Shown: one piece after another, positions 8,548-16,168 of the stretch
Layout: every line of letters starts with the position of its first letter
Position numbering within the stretch: position 1 is the first letter of the stretch
DNA from: DASZIT01 sp963709665
GTDB lineage: Bacteria > Actinomycetota > Acidimicrobiia > Acidimicrobiales > RAAP-2
NCBI GenBank assembly: GCA_963709665.1
Contig: CAVPWU010000007.1
Location: forward strand, 254,501 to 318,500
Direction of reading: 5' to 3'
Length of the DNA: 64,000 nt
Position numbers and translations under genes: made by a program
The notes under the pieces: generated by a model
What the model was told of the DNA's origin: nothing
What the model saw: only the letters and a program-made list of their open reading frames with translations
The model's database searches: none

Positions 8548-9884
8548 GCCCCGTGCCTCCGGAAGAGCGTGATGCGGTCCTCGCCGACCTCGGACCGGAG
8601 CTCGGGATCGTCGATGCCCAGGCCCTCCTCGGGCGCCAGGCAGAGGACCCCGATCTTCCCCTCGTGGAGGTTCCGGTGGACCTGGTAGGCGGCGTCGCCC
8701 ACCCCCTCGAGGGGGTGGACGGCCGACAGCGGCGGGAGGATCTTGCCCTCGCACACCAGCTGGTTGGCGTCCCACGCCTCCCGGTAGTTGGCGAAGTGGG
8801 AGCCCTTGATGGTCTTCAGCTTCATCCACAGGTGGCGGTTGTCGTACTCGATCATGTAGCCGGAGGTGGCGGCACAGGTGACGATGGTGCCGCCCCGCTT
8901 GGCGGCGAACACCGAGGCGCCCATGGTCTGGCGGCCCGGGTGCTCGAACACGATGTCCACGTCGTCGCCGACCAGGGCCCGGATGTCCTTGCCCAGTCGG
9001 CGCCACTCCGCCTCGTCCTGGGTGTGCTCGTCCTTCCAGAACCGGTAGCCGGCCGCCTTGCGGTCGATGACCGCCTCCACCCCGAGATCGTGGAGCAGCT
9101 CCACCTTCTCCGGCGAGGACACCACGCCCACCGGGGTGCCGCCGCCGTTCAACACGTACTGGACGGCGAAGGCACCCAGACCGCCGGACGCCCCCCACAC
9201 CAGCACCTTGTCGCCCTGGCGCATGGAGGCACCGTTCTTCGACACCACCATCCGGTAGGAGGTGGAGTTGCAGAGGGCGTTGATCGCCGCCTCCTCCCAC
9301 GACAGGTGGGTGGGCTTGGGCATCAGCTGGTTGGCCTTGACCACCGCCAGGTCGGCCAGGCCGCCGAAGTTGGTCTCGAAGCCCCAGATCCGCTGGTTGT
9401 CGGCCAGCATCGAGTCGTCGTGGGCGCTGGGGCTCTGGTCGTCGACATAGTTGCAGTGGACGGTGACCCTGTCCCCCGGCTTCCACTTGCGGACCGCCGA
9501 CCCCACCCGGATCACCACCGCCGAGGCGTCGGAGCCGACCACGTGGTACGGCAGGGCGTGGCGGGCCCCCCAGACGCTCTCCTTGCCCAGCCGGTCGAGG
9601 AAGCCGAAGGTGGGCAGCGGCTCGAAGATGGAGGTCCACACCGTGTTGAAGTTGATGGAGCTGGCCATCACGGCCAGGTAGACCTCGTCGGGGGCCAACT
9701 CCGGGACGGCGACCTCCTCGACATGGAGCGACTTGCGTGGGTCCTTGTCCTCGGAGGCCATGCCCTCGAAGAGGTCGACCTCGTCGCGGCGGACCACCGC
9801 CGCCCGGTAGGACTCGGGGAGCGCCAGGGCGGCGATGTCGTCGCCGGACGCTCCCGACTGGATGGCTGAGAGGAACTCCTGCAT
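8544..9884 (-). CDS. ccr: Crotonyl-CoA carboxylase/reductase
   Basis: A 446-residue medium-chain dehydrogenase/reductase that reductively carboxylates crotonyl-CoA to (2S)-ethylmalonyl-CoA with NADPH and CO2, the signature enzyme of the ethylmalonyl-CoA pathway. The NADPH-binding motif is GASGGLGAFA (~231-240). Residues equivalent to the CO2-binding set known from Kitasatospora Ccr are in place: Asn80 (INFNTVW), Phe169-Glu170 (WGFETNFGG) and His363 (GSHFANY). This separates it from plain crotonyl reductases. It is the first gene of the minus-strand operon and is divergent from a thiolase across a 224-bp region rich in palindromes. Confidence 0.96.
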   Translation of the reverse strand: MQEFLSAIQSGASGDDIAALALPESYRAAVVRRDEVDLFEGMASEDKDPRKSLHVEEVAVPELAPDEVYLAVMASSINFNTVWTSIFEPLPTFGFLDRLGKESVWGARHALPYHVVGSDASAVVIRVGSAVRKWKPGDRVTVHCNYVDDQSPSAHDDSMLADNQRIWGFETNFGGLADLAVVKANQLMPKPTHLSWEEAAINALCNSTSYRMVVSKNGASMRQGDKVLVWGASGGLGAFAVQYVLNGGGTPVGVVSSPEKVELLHDLGVEAVIDRKAAGYRFWKDEHTQDEAEWRRLGKDIRALVGDDVDIVFEHPGRQTMGASVFAAKRGGTIVTCAATSGYMIEYDNRHLWMKLKTIKGSHFANYREAWDANQLVCEGKILPPLSAVHPLEGVGDAAYQVHRNLHEGKIGVLCLAPEEGLGIDDPELRSEVGEDRITLFRRHGA

Positions 9885-9983
9885 AGGTGGCGAGGATACT
9901 CCTCCGGGCGGCGTCGGCCCGTCGAAGTTACCGGGTGGTCACCCCGGCCCCGGCCCCGTAGAGTGGTCCGCCGAGGGGGTCGT

Positions 9984-9998
9984 GGCACCTACGGTGCC
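9984..9998. promoter_or_regulatory. Palindrome GGCACC-TAC-GGTGCC in the ccr/thiolase divergent region
   Basis: A perfect 6-bp-arm inverted repeat with a 3-bp spacer, about 100 bp from each divergent start. Position and symmetry suggest a regulator site for the acetyl-CoA assimilation genes. No regulator gene is adjacent, so function is inferred. Confidence 0.35.
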
Positions 9999-10076
9999 GA
10001 TCCCCGGTCGGCGTGGGCCCCGGTCCCCGACGGCCGGTAACCTGTTGGTGCTGTGGCCGGCCCGCCTGGGGTCGCC

Positions 10077-10088
10077 GCCTGATCAGGC
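10077..10088. promoter_or_regulatory. Perfect 12-bp palindrome upstream of the thiolase gene
   Basis: GCCTGATCAGGC is fully self-complementary and ends 20 bp before the thiolase ATG. A further small palindrome, AGGCC-GTA-GGCCT (10085-10097), overlaps it. Placement over the likely leader is consistent with an operator, but GC-rich DNA produces such palindromes by chance. Confidence 0.35.
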
Positions 10089-10108
10089 CGTAGGCCTCGG
10101 AGGTCGTC

Positions 10109-11290
10109 ATGTCCGGATCCGTCATCGTCGCTGGTGCCCGTACCCCCATCGGCAAGCTGTCGGGGGCCCTCGGCAGCTTCTCGGCCACCGAACTGGGCGG
10201 CTTCGCCATCGCCGCCGCCCTGGAGCGGGCCGGGGTCCAGCCCCAGCAGGTCGACTACGTGTTCATGGGCCAGGTCATCCTGGCCGGCACCGGTCAGATC
10301 ACCGCCCGCCAGGCCGCCGTCAAGGGCGGGATCCCGATGGACGTGCCCGCCTCCACCATCAACAAGGTGTGCCTGTCGGGGCTCAACGCCATCTACCTGG
10401 CCGACCTGCTGATCAACGCCGGTGAGGCCGACATCGTGGTGGCCGGCGGCATGGAGTCGATGACCCAGGCCCCCTACCTGCTGCCCGGCGCCCGGGCCGG
10501 CTACCGGATCGGCGACCAGAAGGTGGTCGACTCCATGATGTACGACGGCCTGTTCTGCGCCTTCGACCAGTGCGCCATGGGGCTGGGCACCGAGCGGTAC
10601 AACGGGGCCGACGGCGTCTCCCGGGAGGCTCAGGACGCCTTCAGCGCCGCCTCCCACGAGCGGGCGGCCGCCGCCATCAAGGACGGAAAGCTGGCCGAGG
10701 AGATCGTGGCCGTGCACGTGCCCCAGCGGAAGGGCGACCCCATCGTGGTCGACACCGACGAGGGCGTCCGCCCGGAGACCACCGCCGAGTCGCTGGCCAA
10801 GCTGAAGCCCGCCTTCGACAAGGAGGGCACCATCACCGCCGGCAACGCCTCCCAGATCTCCGACGGCGGGGCGGCGGTCATCGTGATGTCCAAGGCCAAG
10901 GCCGAGGAGCTGGGCGTGACCCCGCTGGGCGAGCTGGTCAGCTACGGCCAGGTGGCCGGTCCCAGCCCCTCGCTCCTCCACCAGCCGTCCCACGCCACCA
11001 AGGTGGCCCTGGGCAAGGCCGGCCTGTCGGTCGGGGACATCGACCTGTTCGAGATCAACGAGGCGTTCGCGGCGGTCGGCCTGGCCTCCGCCGAGGACCT
11101 GGGGATCCCCGGGGACATCGTCAACGTCAACGGCGGGGCCATCGCCCTCGGCCATCCGGTGGGGATGTCGGGCACCCGGGTGGCGCTCACCGCCCTCCTC
11201 GAGCTGAAGCGCCGGGGCGGCGGCACCGCGGCGGTCAGCCTCTGCGGCGGGGGCGGCCAGGGCGACGCCGCCATCCTGCGGACCCTCTGA
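10109..11290 (+). CDS. phaA: Acetyl-CoA acetyltransferase (thiolase)
   Basis: A 393-residue type II thiolase that condenses two acetyl-CoA to acetoacetyl-CoA (or the reverse). The nucleophilic Cys88 lies in INKVCLSGLNAIY. The C-terminal NVNGGAIALGHPVGMSG carries the catalytic His, and SLCGGGGQGDA the acid/base Cys. ATG 10109 follows GGAGG at a normal distance. In this context it probably makes acetoacetyl-CoA as the entry step of the ethylmalonyl-CoA pathway, or of polyhydroxybutyrate synthesis; 3-ketoacyl-CoA degradation cannot be excluded from sequence. Confidence 0.92.
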   Translation: MSGSVIVAGARTPIGKLSGALGSFSATELGGFAIAAALERAGVQPQQVDYVFMGQVILAGTGQITARQAAVKGGIPMDVPASTINKVCLSGLNAIYLADLLINAGEADIVVAGGMESMTQAPYLLPGARAGYRIGDQKVVDSMMYDGLFCAFDQCAMGLGTERYNGADGVSREAQDAFSAASHERAAAAIKDGKLAEEIVAVHVPQRKGDPIVVDTDEGVRPETTAESLAKLKPAFDKEGTITAGNASQISDGGAAVIVMSKAKAEELGVTPLGELVSYGQVAGPSPSLLHQPSHATKVALGKAGLSVGDIDLFEINEAFAAVGLASAEDLGIPGDIVNVNGGAIALGHPVGMSGTRVALTALLELKRRGGGTAAVSLCGGGGQGDAAILRTL

Positions 11291-11402
11291 GGCCGCCCGT
11301 TCCCTCCGTGGCAGCCGGCCCCACCCGCCGGCCGGCGTTGCTCACCGACCCCCCGGACGGCGGCCCGCTCTCAGGCCACTCTCAGGTGGATCGGATTCAC
11401 TG

Positions 11403-12607
11403 GTGACGATGGGCGCCACCGAGACGACCTCCACCGACGAGGATCGGCGCCCCGGCCCCTGGGTGTTGGTGGTGGGCATGCACCGGAGCGCCACCTCGGC
11501 GGTCACCGGGGCCCTGGCCGCCATGGGGATGCACCTCCCGCCCGCCGGTGACCTGGTGGTGGGGCGGCCGGACAATCCGGCCCACTACGAGAGCGAGGCG
11601 ATGATCGCCCAGGGCGACGCCCTCCTCGATCTCCTGGACGGCCGGTGGGACGCGCCCCCCTCCTCGACCCGGGGTGGGTGGACGGGCCGGAGGCCGGGTC
11701 ACGGGACCGCGAGGCGGTGGCGGCGCTGGCCGAGGTCTTTCCGGAGTCGGGCCCCAACCTCTGGAAGGACCCCCGCCACTGCCTCCTCCTCCCCTACTGG
11801 CAGCGGTTCCTCGGGGGCCCGGTGGCCGCGGTGTTCATCTGGCGGTCCCCGGCGGCGGTAGCCGGCTCCCTCCGGGCGCGGGACGGCATCCCGTCGGAGG
11901 TGGGCGTCGCCCTCTGGGAGTGGTACAACCGCCAGGCCCTGACCGGGTTGGGCGGGCTCCCCGTCTACGCCCTGCGCAACGAGACGCTGGTCGACGACCC
12001 GCTGGGCACCTGCACCGCCCTGGCCGACTGGCTGTCCGGGCTCGGCATCACCCCCTCCGGAGCGACCGGGTGGGACGTGGGGGCGGCGGCCGCCGTGGTC
12101 GCCCCGCAGCTCGACCACCACCGGGACGTCGCCGGCGCCGACCTGCTCCCCGGTCAGGTGGCCCTCGTCGACCAGCTGGTCGAGCTGGAAGGAGCGCATG
12201 CCGCCCTCGACTCCGACCCCGGGCGCCTGAGCCCATGGTCGGACGCGCTGCTGGCTGAGCGGCGGCGGGGCCTCCTGGAGGTGCGCACCGAGTGGCAGGC
12301 CCACCAGGAGCTGTCCGGGTCGCACCAGGCGCTGGTCACCGCCCACCTCGAGCTCATCGACTCGGTCGACCGGCAGGAGGGACGGGCCCGGGCGCTCCAG
12401 GGACGGATCGACGATCTCTCGGCCGAGGTGGCGCACCTCCGGGAGCAGCTCGAGGAGCGGACCCGGGAACGGGACGAGCTGCAGGACCGGGCCGACCGGG
12501 CCGGCAACGAGCTGGAGCGGGTGCGGGGCTCGACCAGCTGGAAGGTGACCGCCCCCCTCCGTGCCCTCGTCGACCCCTCCCGTCGACAGCCACCGTCCGG
12601 CCGGTGA
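11403..12607 (+). pseudogene. Sulfotransferase-like protein with coiled-coil tail, interrupted by a -1 frameshift
   Basis: The N-terminal frame reads GPWVLVVGMHRSATSAVTGA, the PAPS-binding loop of the sulfotransferase superfamily. It runs into a shifted frame after DLLDGRWDAPP. The second frame (from ~11655) continues with NLWKDPRHCLLLPYWQRF, a likely 3'-phosphate-binding arm (FIWRSPAAVAGSLRAR), then a heptad-rich coiled coil and a WKVTAPLRALVDPSR tail common in surface-glycan proteins. Restoring one C to the six-C run at 11655-11660 fuses the frames into ~400 residues. It is therefore either a sequencing error or a recent single-base loss. The GTG at 11403 or ATG at 11409 could start it. Substrate unknown. 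Confidence 0.7.
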
Positions 12608-12625
12608 GCCGGGCCGCCCGTCCCC

Positions 12626-13192
12626 TCAGTAGGGCGGGCTGAACACACCGGCCAGCGAGCCGGTCCCCTCGGCGCACGCCGCCCACGCCTCGAGGTCCAG
12701 GCGCACCACCGCCAGCGCGCAGGTGGGGAACCCGTGGGTCCGGAGGCGGTCGAGGTCGTCGGACCCGGCCGGGTCGGGCCCGCCGGCGCCCGGCACCGGG
12801 CCCACCAGGTCGAAGGCCAGCTGGTACATGGTGGGGTTGTGCCCGACCAGCAGGGCACTGCGCACCCCGTCGTCGATCTCCCGCACGTACCGCAGGGCGG
12901 TCTCGGTGGTGGCCCCGTAGAGGGAGCGGAAGAGCTCGAGTGGCTGGGTGGCGCCGAGCTCCCGACGGACCAGCTGGGCGGTCTGGTTGGTTCTCATCGC
13001 CGACGAGCACAGCATCACCTCGGGGATCGGCACCCCCTCGAGGCCGAAGACCCCCTCCCCGGCGGCCAGGCGACGCCCCAGGGCGGTGGCGTCCCTCCGG
13101 CCCCGCTCCACCAGCGGCCGCTGCATGTCGGACCCACCGGCCGGCGCCTCGGACGACGCCTTGGCGTGGCGGAGGATCCAGAGGTGGAGCAT
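12626..13192 (-). CDS. sixA: SixA-type histidine phosphatase
   Basis: A 188-residue histidine-phosphatase superfamily protein. The catalytic RHA motif is at residues 8-10 (LWILRHAKAS), the second catalytic His is in LVGHNPT, and conserved Arg is in SSAMRTNQTAQ. Short SixA-like members hydrolyse phosphohistidine on proteins, but small-molecule phosphatases share these motifs. An ~25-residue acidic/Gly insertion (PVPGAGGPDPAGSDDLD) is unusual. It lies 27 bases downstream of recR on the same strand. Confidence 0.8.
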   Translation of the reverse strand: MLHLWILRHAKASSEAPAGGSDMQRPLVERGRRDATALGRRLAAGEGVFGLEGVPIPEVMLCSSAMRTNQTAQLVRRELGATQPLELFRSLYGATTETALRYVREIDDGVRSALLVGHNPTMYQLAFDLVGPVPGAGGPDPAGSDDLDRLRTHGFPTCALAVVRLDLEAWAACAEGTGSLAGVFSPPY

Positions 13193-13219
13193 CGGGGCGG
13201 GGCGGACCGGGCCGGCCGG

Positions 13220-13825
13220 TCAGGCGTCGACCACCCGGCGGCCCTCGAGGGCGCGCCCGAGGGTCAGCTCGTCGGCGTACTCGAGGTCCCCGCCCACCGG
13301 CAGCCCGCTGGCGATCCGGGTGACGGTCAGCCCCATCGGCTTCAGCAGCCGGGCCAGGTACATGGCGGTGGCCTCCCCCTCGAGGTTGGGGTTGGTGCAC
13401 AGGATCACCTCGGTGATCCCCTCCCCGTCCAGCCGGGCCAGCAGCTCCCGGACCCGCAGCTGGTCGGGCCCGATCCCCTCGATGGGGTTCAGGGCGCCCT
13501 GGAGCACGTGGTAGCGGCCGTTGAACTCACCGGTCTTCTCCACCGCCACGATGTCCCGGGGGTCCTCCACCACGCAGACCGAGGTGCCGTCGCGACGGTC
13601 GTCGGTGCAGATGGCGCACAGGCCGCCCTCGGCGACGTTGTAGCACCGGGTGCACAGGGTGATCTGCTCCTTCACGGCGATGATGGCCTGGGCGAGGCGC
13701 AGGGCGTCCTCGGGGGCCACCTTCAGGAGGTGGAAGGTGATCCGCTGGGCCGACTTCGGCCCGATGCCCGGCAGCCGGCCGAGCTCGTCGATGAGGGACT
13801 GGAGCGGTCCGGAGAAGACGGCCAC
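13220..13825 (-). CDS. recR: Recombination mediator RecR
   Basis: A 201-residue protein that loads RecA on SSB-coated gaps with RecF/RecO. It has a helix-hairpin-helix (LGRLPGIGPKSAQRITFHLL), a four-Cys zinc finger (CTRCYNVAEGGLCAIC), a Toprim domain (VCVVEDPRDIVAVEKTGEF) and the C-terminal GGDLEYADELTLGRAL Walker-B-like motif. The GTG start at 13825 is supported by GAGGAGG about nine bases upstream and by its TAGTG overlap with the dnaX stop, the usual dnaX-recR coupling. Confidence 0.95.
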   Translation of the reverse strand: MAVFSGPLQSLIDELGRLPGIGPKSAQRITFHLLKVAPEDALRLAQAIIAVKEQITLCTRCYNVAEGGLCAICTDDRRDGTSVCVVEDPRDIVAVEKTGEFNGRYHVLQGALNPIEGIGPDQLRVRELLARLDGEGITEVILCTNPNLEGEATAMYLARLLKPMGLTVTRIASGLPVGGDLEYADELTLGRALEGRRVVDA

Positions 13826-15807
13826 TACCCGACCTCCTCGGCACCCGGGAAGGCCTCGATCACCCGGGCCCGGGCGGAGTGGTCGCCGGTGGCCACCTCC
13901 CCCAGCTCCGACTCGTCGAAGTCGGACAGGTCGGAAGGGTCGTCGTCGTAGGCCGGGGCGGGCTCCGGCGCCACGGCCGCCGGCTCCGGGCGGACCGGCG
14001 CCGCCACCGGGGGCGGCTCCACCGGCGACGGCGGGGTGGGCTCGGGGTGGTGGGCGGGGGCGGGGGTGGGGGTGGGGGTGGCATCGGTACCGGCCGACCC
14101 CGAGCCGTCGTCCACCACCAGGGTCAGCGGGATCCGACGGTGGAAGTGCTCGGCCAGGGCGGGCTCCACGTCCCCCCGGATGTCCTCGCACCGCTGCCGG
14201 TGGATCTGATTGGGCAGCCCGAAGACGGCGCGCCCGTCCTCCACGCCGGTGAACCGGCCGGCCTGGTAGAGGGCCTTGGCCTTGGGCCGGAGCCGGCCCA
14301 GGATGTGGTCGCCCCACGCCTGCACCAGCTGGTCCCGGGTGGGGAACGGCGGGAGGTCCTCACCGGCCGGGGGGGTGGCGCTCGAGGGAGCCGGGGCGGC
14401 GGCGGGCGGGGCCACGTCGCCGGCCGGGACCGGCGGCGGAGGGGGCGGGGCCGACTCCCGACGGACGGCGCCCAACGTCTTGCGCGGGGCGGGGCCGGGC
14501 TCCGCCGGCGGGGTGGCGGCGGCGGGCGGTGTGGCCGGTCCGGGCACCGGAGTCGGAGTCGGGGCGGCGGCGACAGTCTCGGTGGGTGCCGGGGCTGGAG
14601 CCACCGCCGGTGCCACTCGAGCGGCCGGCGCCGTCGGGCTGCCGGCGGACGGCGCCGGGGCGGCCACCCCCTCCCGCTCGAGCCGCTCGACCCGGACCAG
14701 CAGCGCCTCGGGGGAAGCGTCGGCCTCCGGGTGGGCCAGGCGGACCAACGCCACCTCGAGGTTGACCCGGGGGTCGGGGGCGTCGCGCATGCCCACCTGG
14801 GCCAGCCCCAGCACCTCCATGGCCCGGACCAGGGTGGCCAGTCCCACCCGCTCGGCCAGCCGGCCGATGGTGTCCCGCTCGCTGCCCACCACCGCCACCA
14901 GCTCGGGGGAGACCAGCGCCAGGAACCCCTGGCGGAGCAGCTCCACCAGGTCCCCGGCCAGCTGCACCGGGCTGAAGCCGGTGGCGGTCAGGTGGGCCAC
15001 CGCCACCAGGGCCCGGCCGGCGTCCCGTTCGGCCAGGGCCTCGACGATCTCGTCGAGCTCGGGGAGGTCGTCCTCCACGGTGTCCGACGCCGCCACCTGA
15101 TCGAGGATGGAGAGGGCGTCCCGGGCCGACCCCCGCCCCCGCCGCACGGCCACGTCGAGGGCCTCGTCGGGCACCTCGAGGTGGGCGGCGCTCCGCACCT
15201 CGGCCAGCAGCTCCCCGAGGGTGTCGGCGCCGAGGAGCCGGAACTCGAAGTGCTGGGTGCGGCTGCGGATGGTGGGGAGGACCTTCTGGGGGTCGGTGGT
15301 GGCCAGCACGAAGATCACGTGGGCCGGCGGCTCCTCCAGGGTCTTCAGGAGGGCGTTGGACGCCGCCGTCGAGAGCATGTGGACCTCGTCGACGATGTAG
15401 ACCTTCTGACGGCCCGGGGTGCCGAGGGCGGCCCGGGACACCAGGTCACGCATGGCGTCCACCCCGTTGTTGGAGGCGGCGTCGAGCTCGTGGACGTCCA
15501 GGGAGGTCCCCCGGGCGATCTCGAGGCACGAGGGGCAGACCCCGCAGGGCTCGCCGTCCCGGAGGTCGGTGCAGTTCAGGGCCTTGGCGAGAATCCGGGC
15601 GGTGGAGGTCTTGCCGGTGCCGCGGGGTCCGCTGAACAGGTAGGCGTGGGCCACCTTGCCCTCCCGGACGGCGTTGCGGAGGGCCAGCACCACATGGTCC
15701 TGCCCCTTGACCTCCGAGAACCGGGAGGGGCGGAAGCGCCGGTAGAGGGACTGGTAGGGGGTCTCGGCCGGGGTGTCGTCCACCGTGTCGTCGTCAGCGT
15801 CGGCCAC
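13825..15807 (-). CDS. dnaX: DNA polymerase III gamma/tau subunit
   Basis: A 660-residue clamp-loader ATPase. Walker A GPRGTGKTS (~60-68), zinc-binding Cys79/88/91/94 (EPCGVCPSC), Walker B DEVHML and sensor region TTDPQKVLPTIRSRTQHF are all present. Domain III spans to ~380. A long Ala/Pro linker then leads to a tau-like C-terminal domain (FPTRDQLVQAWGDHILG) and an acidic tail. The GTG at 15807 is chosen because it immediately precedes ADADDD...YQSLYRRFRPSRF, the conserved N-terminus. The frame stays open upstream only because it reads through the SRP RNA and tRNA genes. No programmed-frameshift slippery site was recognised. Confidence 0.94.
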   Translation of the reverse strand: MADADDDTVDDTPAETPYQSLYRRFRPSRFSEVKGQDHVVLALRNAVREGKVAHAYLFSGPRGTGKTSTARILAKALNCTDLRDGEPCGVCPSCLEIARGTSLDVHELDAASNNGVDAMRDLVSRAALGTPGRQKVYIVDEVHMLSTAASNALLKTLEEPPAHVIFVLATTDPQKVLPTIRSRTQHFEFRLLGADTLGELLAEVRSAAHLEVPDEALDVAVRRGRGSARDALSILDQVAASDTVEDDLPELDEIVEALAERDAGRALVAVAHLTATGFSPVQLAGDLVELLRQGFLALVSPELVAVVGSERDTIGRLAERVGLATLVRAMEVLGLAQVGMRDAPDPRVNLEVALVRLAHPEADASPEALLVRVERLEREGVAAPAPSAGSPTAPAARVAPAVAPAPAPTETVAAAPTPTPVPGPATPPAAATPPAEPGPAPRKTLGAVRRESAPPPPPPVPAGDVAPPAAAPAPSSATPPAGEDLPPFPTRDQLVQAWGDHILGRLRPKAKALYQAGRFTGVEDGRAVFGLPNQIHRQRCEDIRGDVEPALAEHFHRRIPLTLVVDDGSGSAGTDATPTPTPAPAHHPEPTPPSPVEPPPVAAPVRPEPAAVAPEPAPAYDDDPSDLSDFDESELGEVATGDHSARARVIEAFPGAEEVG

Positions 15808-15841
15808 CTCGGGGAGCCTACCGGTCACCGGAGACGGCGAG

Positions 15842-15975
15842 CCCCGACGTTCGGTGCGGCGGCCAGGTTGACTACGGCACACGGCCGAACCCGCTGAGAG
15901 CTGCTGCCTTCCGACCCTGACTCGATTCACAGGGGACCGTTGCGCAGGACCCAGCCGCCGCACGGAACGTCGGGG
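15842..15975 (-). ncRNA. ffs: Signal recognition particle RNA (small SRP/4.5S type)
   Basis: On the minus strand the apical SRP domain is clear: GGGTCGGAAGGCAGCAGC, with the GGAA-type tetraloop region and the symmetric-loop AGCA, flanked by GGTCCTGCGCAACGG on the 5' side. The two ends of the transcript are complementary for about 26 bp with a single C-C mismatch (15949-15975 against 15842-15868), giving a ~134-nt rod. Position upstream of dnaX is common for ffs. Ends are set by the terminal helix and may be off by a few bases. Confidence 0.88.
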
Positions 15976-15982
15976 CGCCGAC

Positions 15983-15988
15983 AGCGTA
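15983..15988 (-). promoter_or_regulatory. ffs: Probable -10 element (TACGCT) for SRP RNA
   Basis: TACGCT on the minus strand ends seven bases before the inferred SRP RNA 5' end, the right distance for a -10 box. No good -35 is visible. A divergent TAGCCT at 16019-16024 may serve tRNA-Ser on the plus strand. Confidence 0.45.
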
Positions 15989-16075
15989 GCCCCGTCCGGC
16001 CGGCCCGGGACAGCGGAGTAGCCTGTCGGGGCTGTACGCACCGCCCGGGCAGTTCTCCGCGGGGGATGCGCTTCG

Positions 16076-16163
16076 GGAGGCGTGCGAGAGCGGCCGAATC
16101 GGCACGATTGGAAATCGTGTGTGGGGAAACTCACCGTGGGTTCAAATCCCACCGCCTCCGCCA
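16076..16163 (+). tRNA. serT: tRNA-Ser(GGA)
   Basis: An 88-nt class II tRNA including encoded CCA. Acceptor GGAGGCG pairs with CGCCTCC. The anticodon arm ACGAT-TGGAAAT-(A)TCGT carries GGA. A long variable arm (GTGTGGGGAAACTCAC) is followed by a T-arm with GGTTCAAATCC and a GCCA end. The 19 bp at its 3' end (16149-16167) are repeated at 17441-17459 beyond an insertion sequence. Confidence 0.95.
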
Positions 16164-16168
16164 TGTGA

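Noticed and set aside
13879..15897. Long plus-strand open frame opposite dnaX
   Set aside because: Antisense shadow with no family features; dnaX motifs are unambiguous on the other strand.
15808..16164. N-terminal extension of dnaX starting MAEAVGFEP
   Set aside because: It translates the tRNA-Ser and SRP RNA genes; the conserved DnaX N-terminus begins at 15807.
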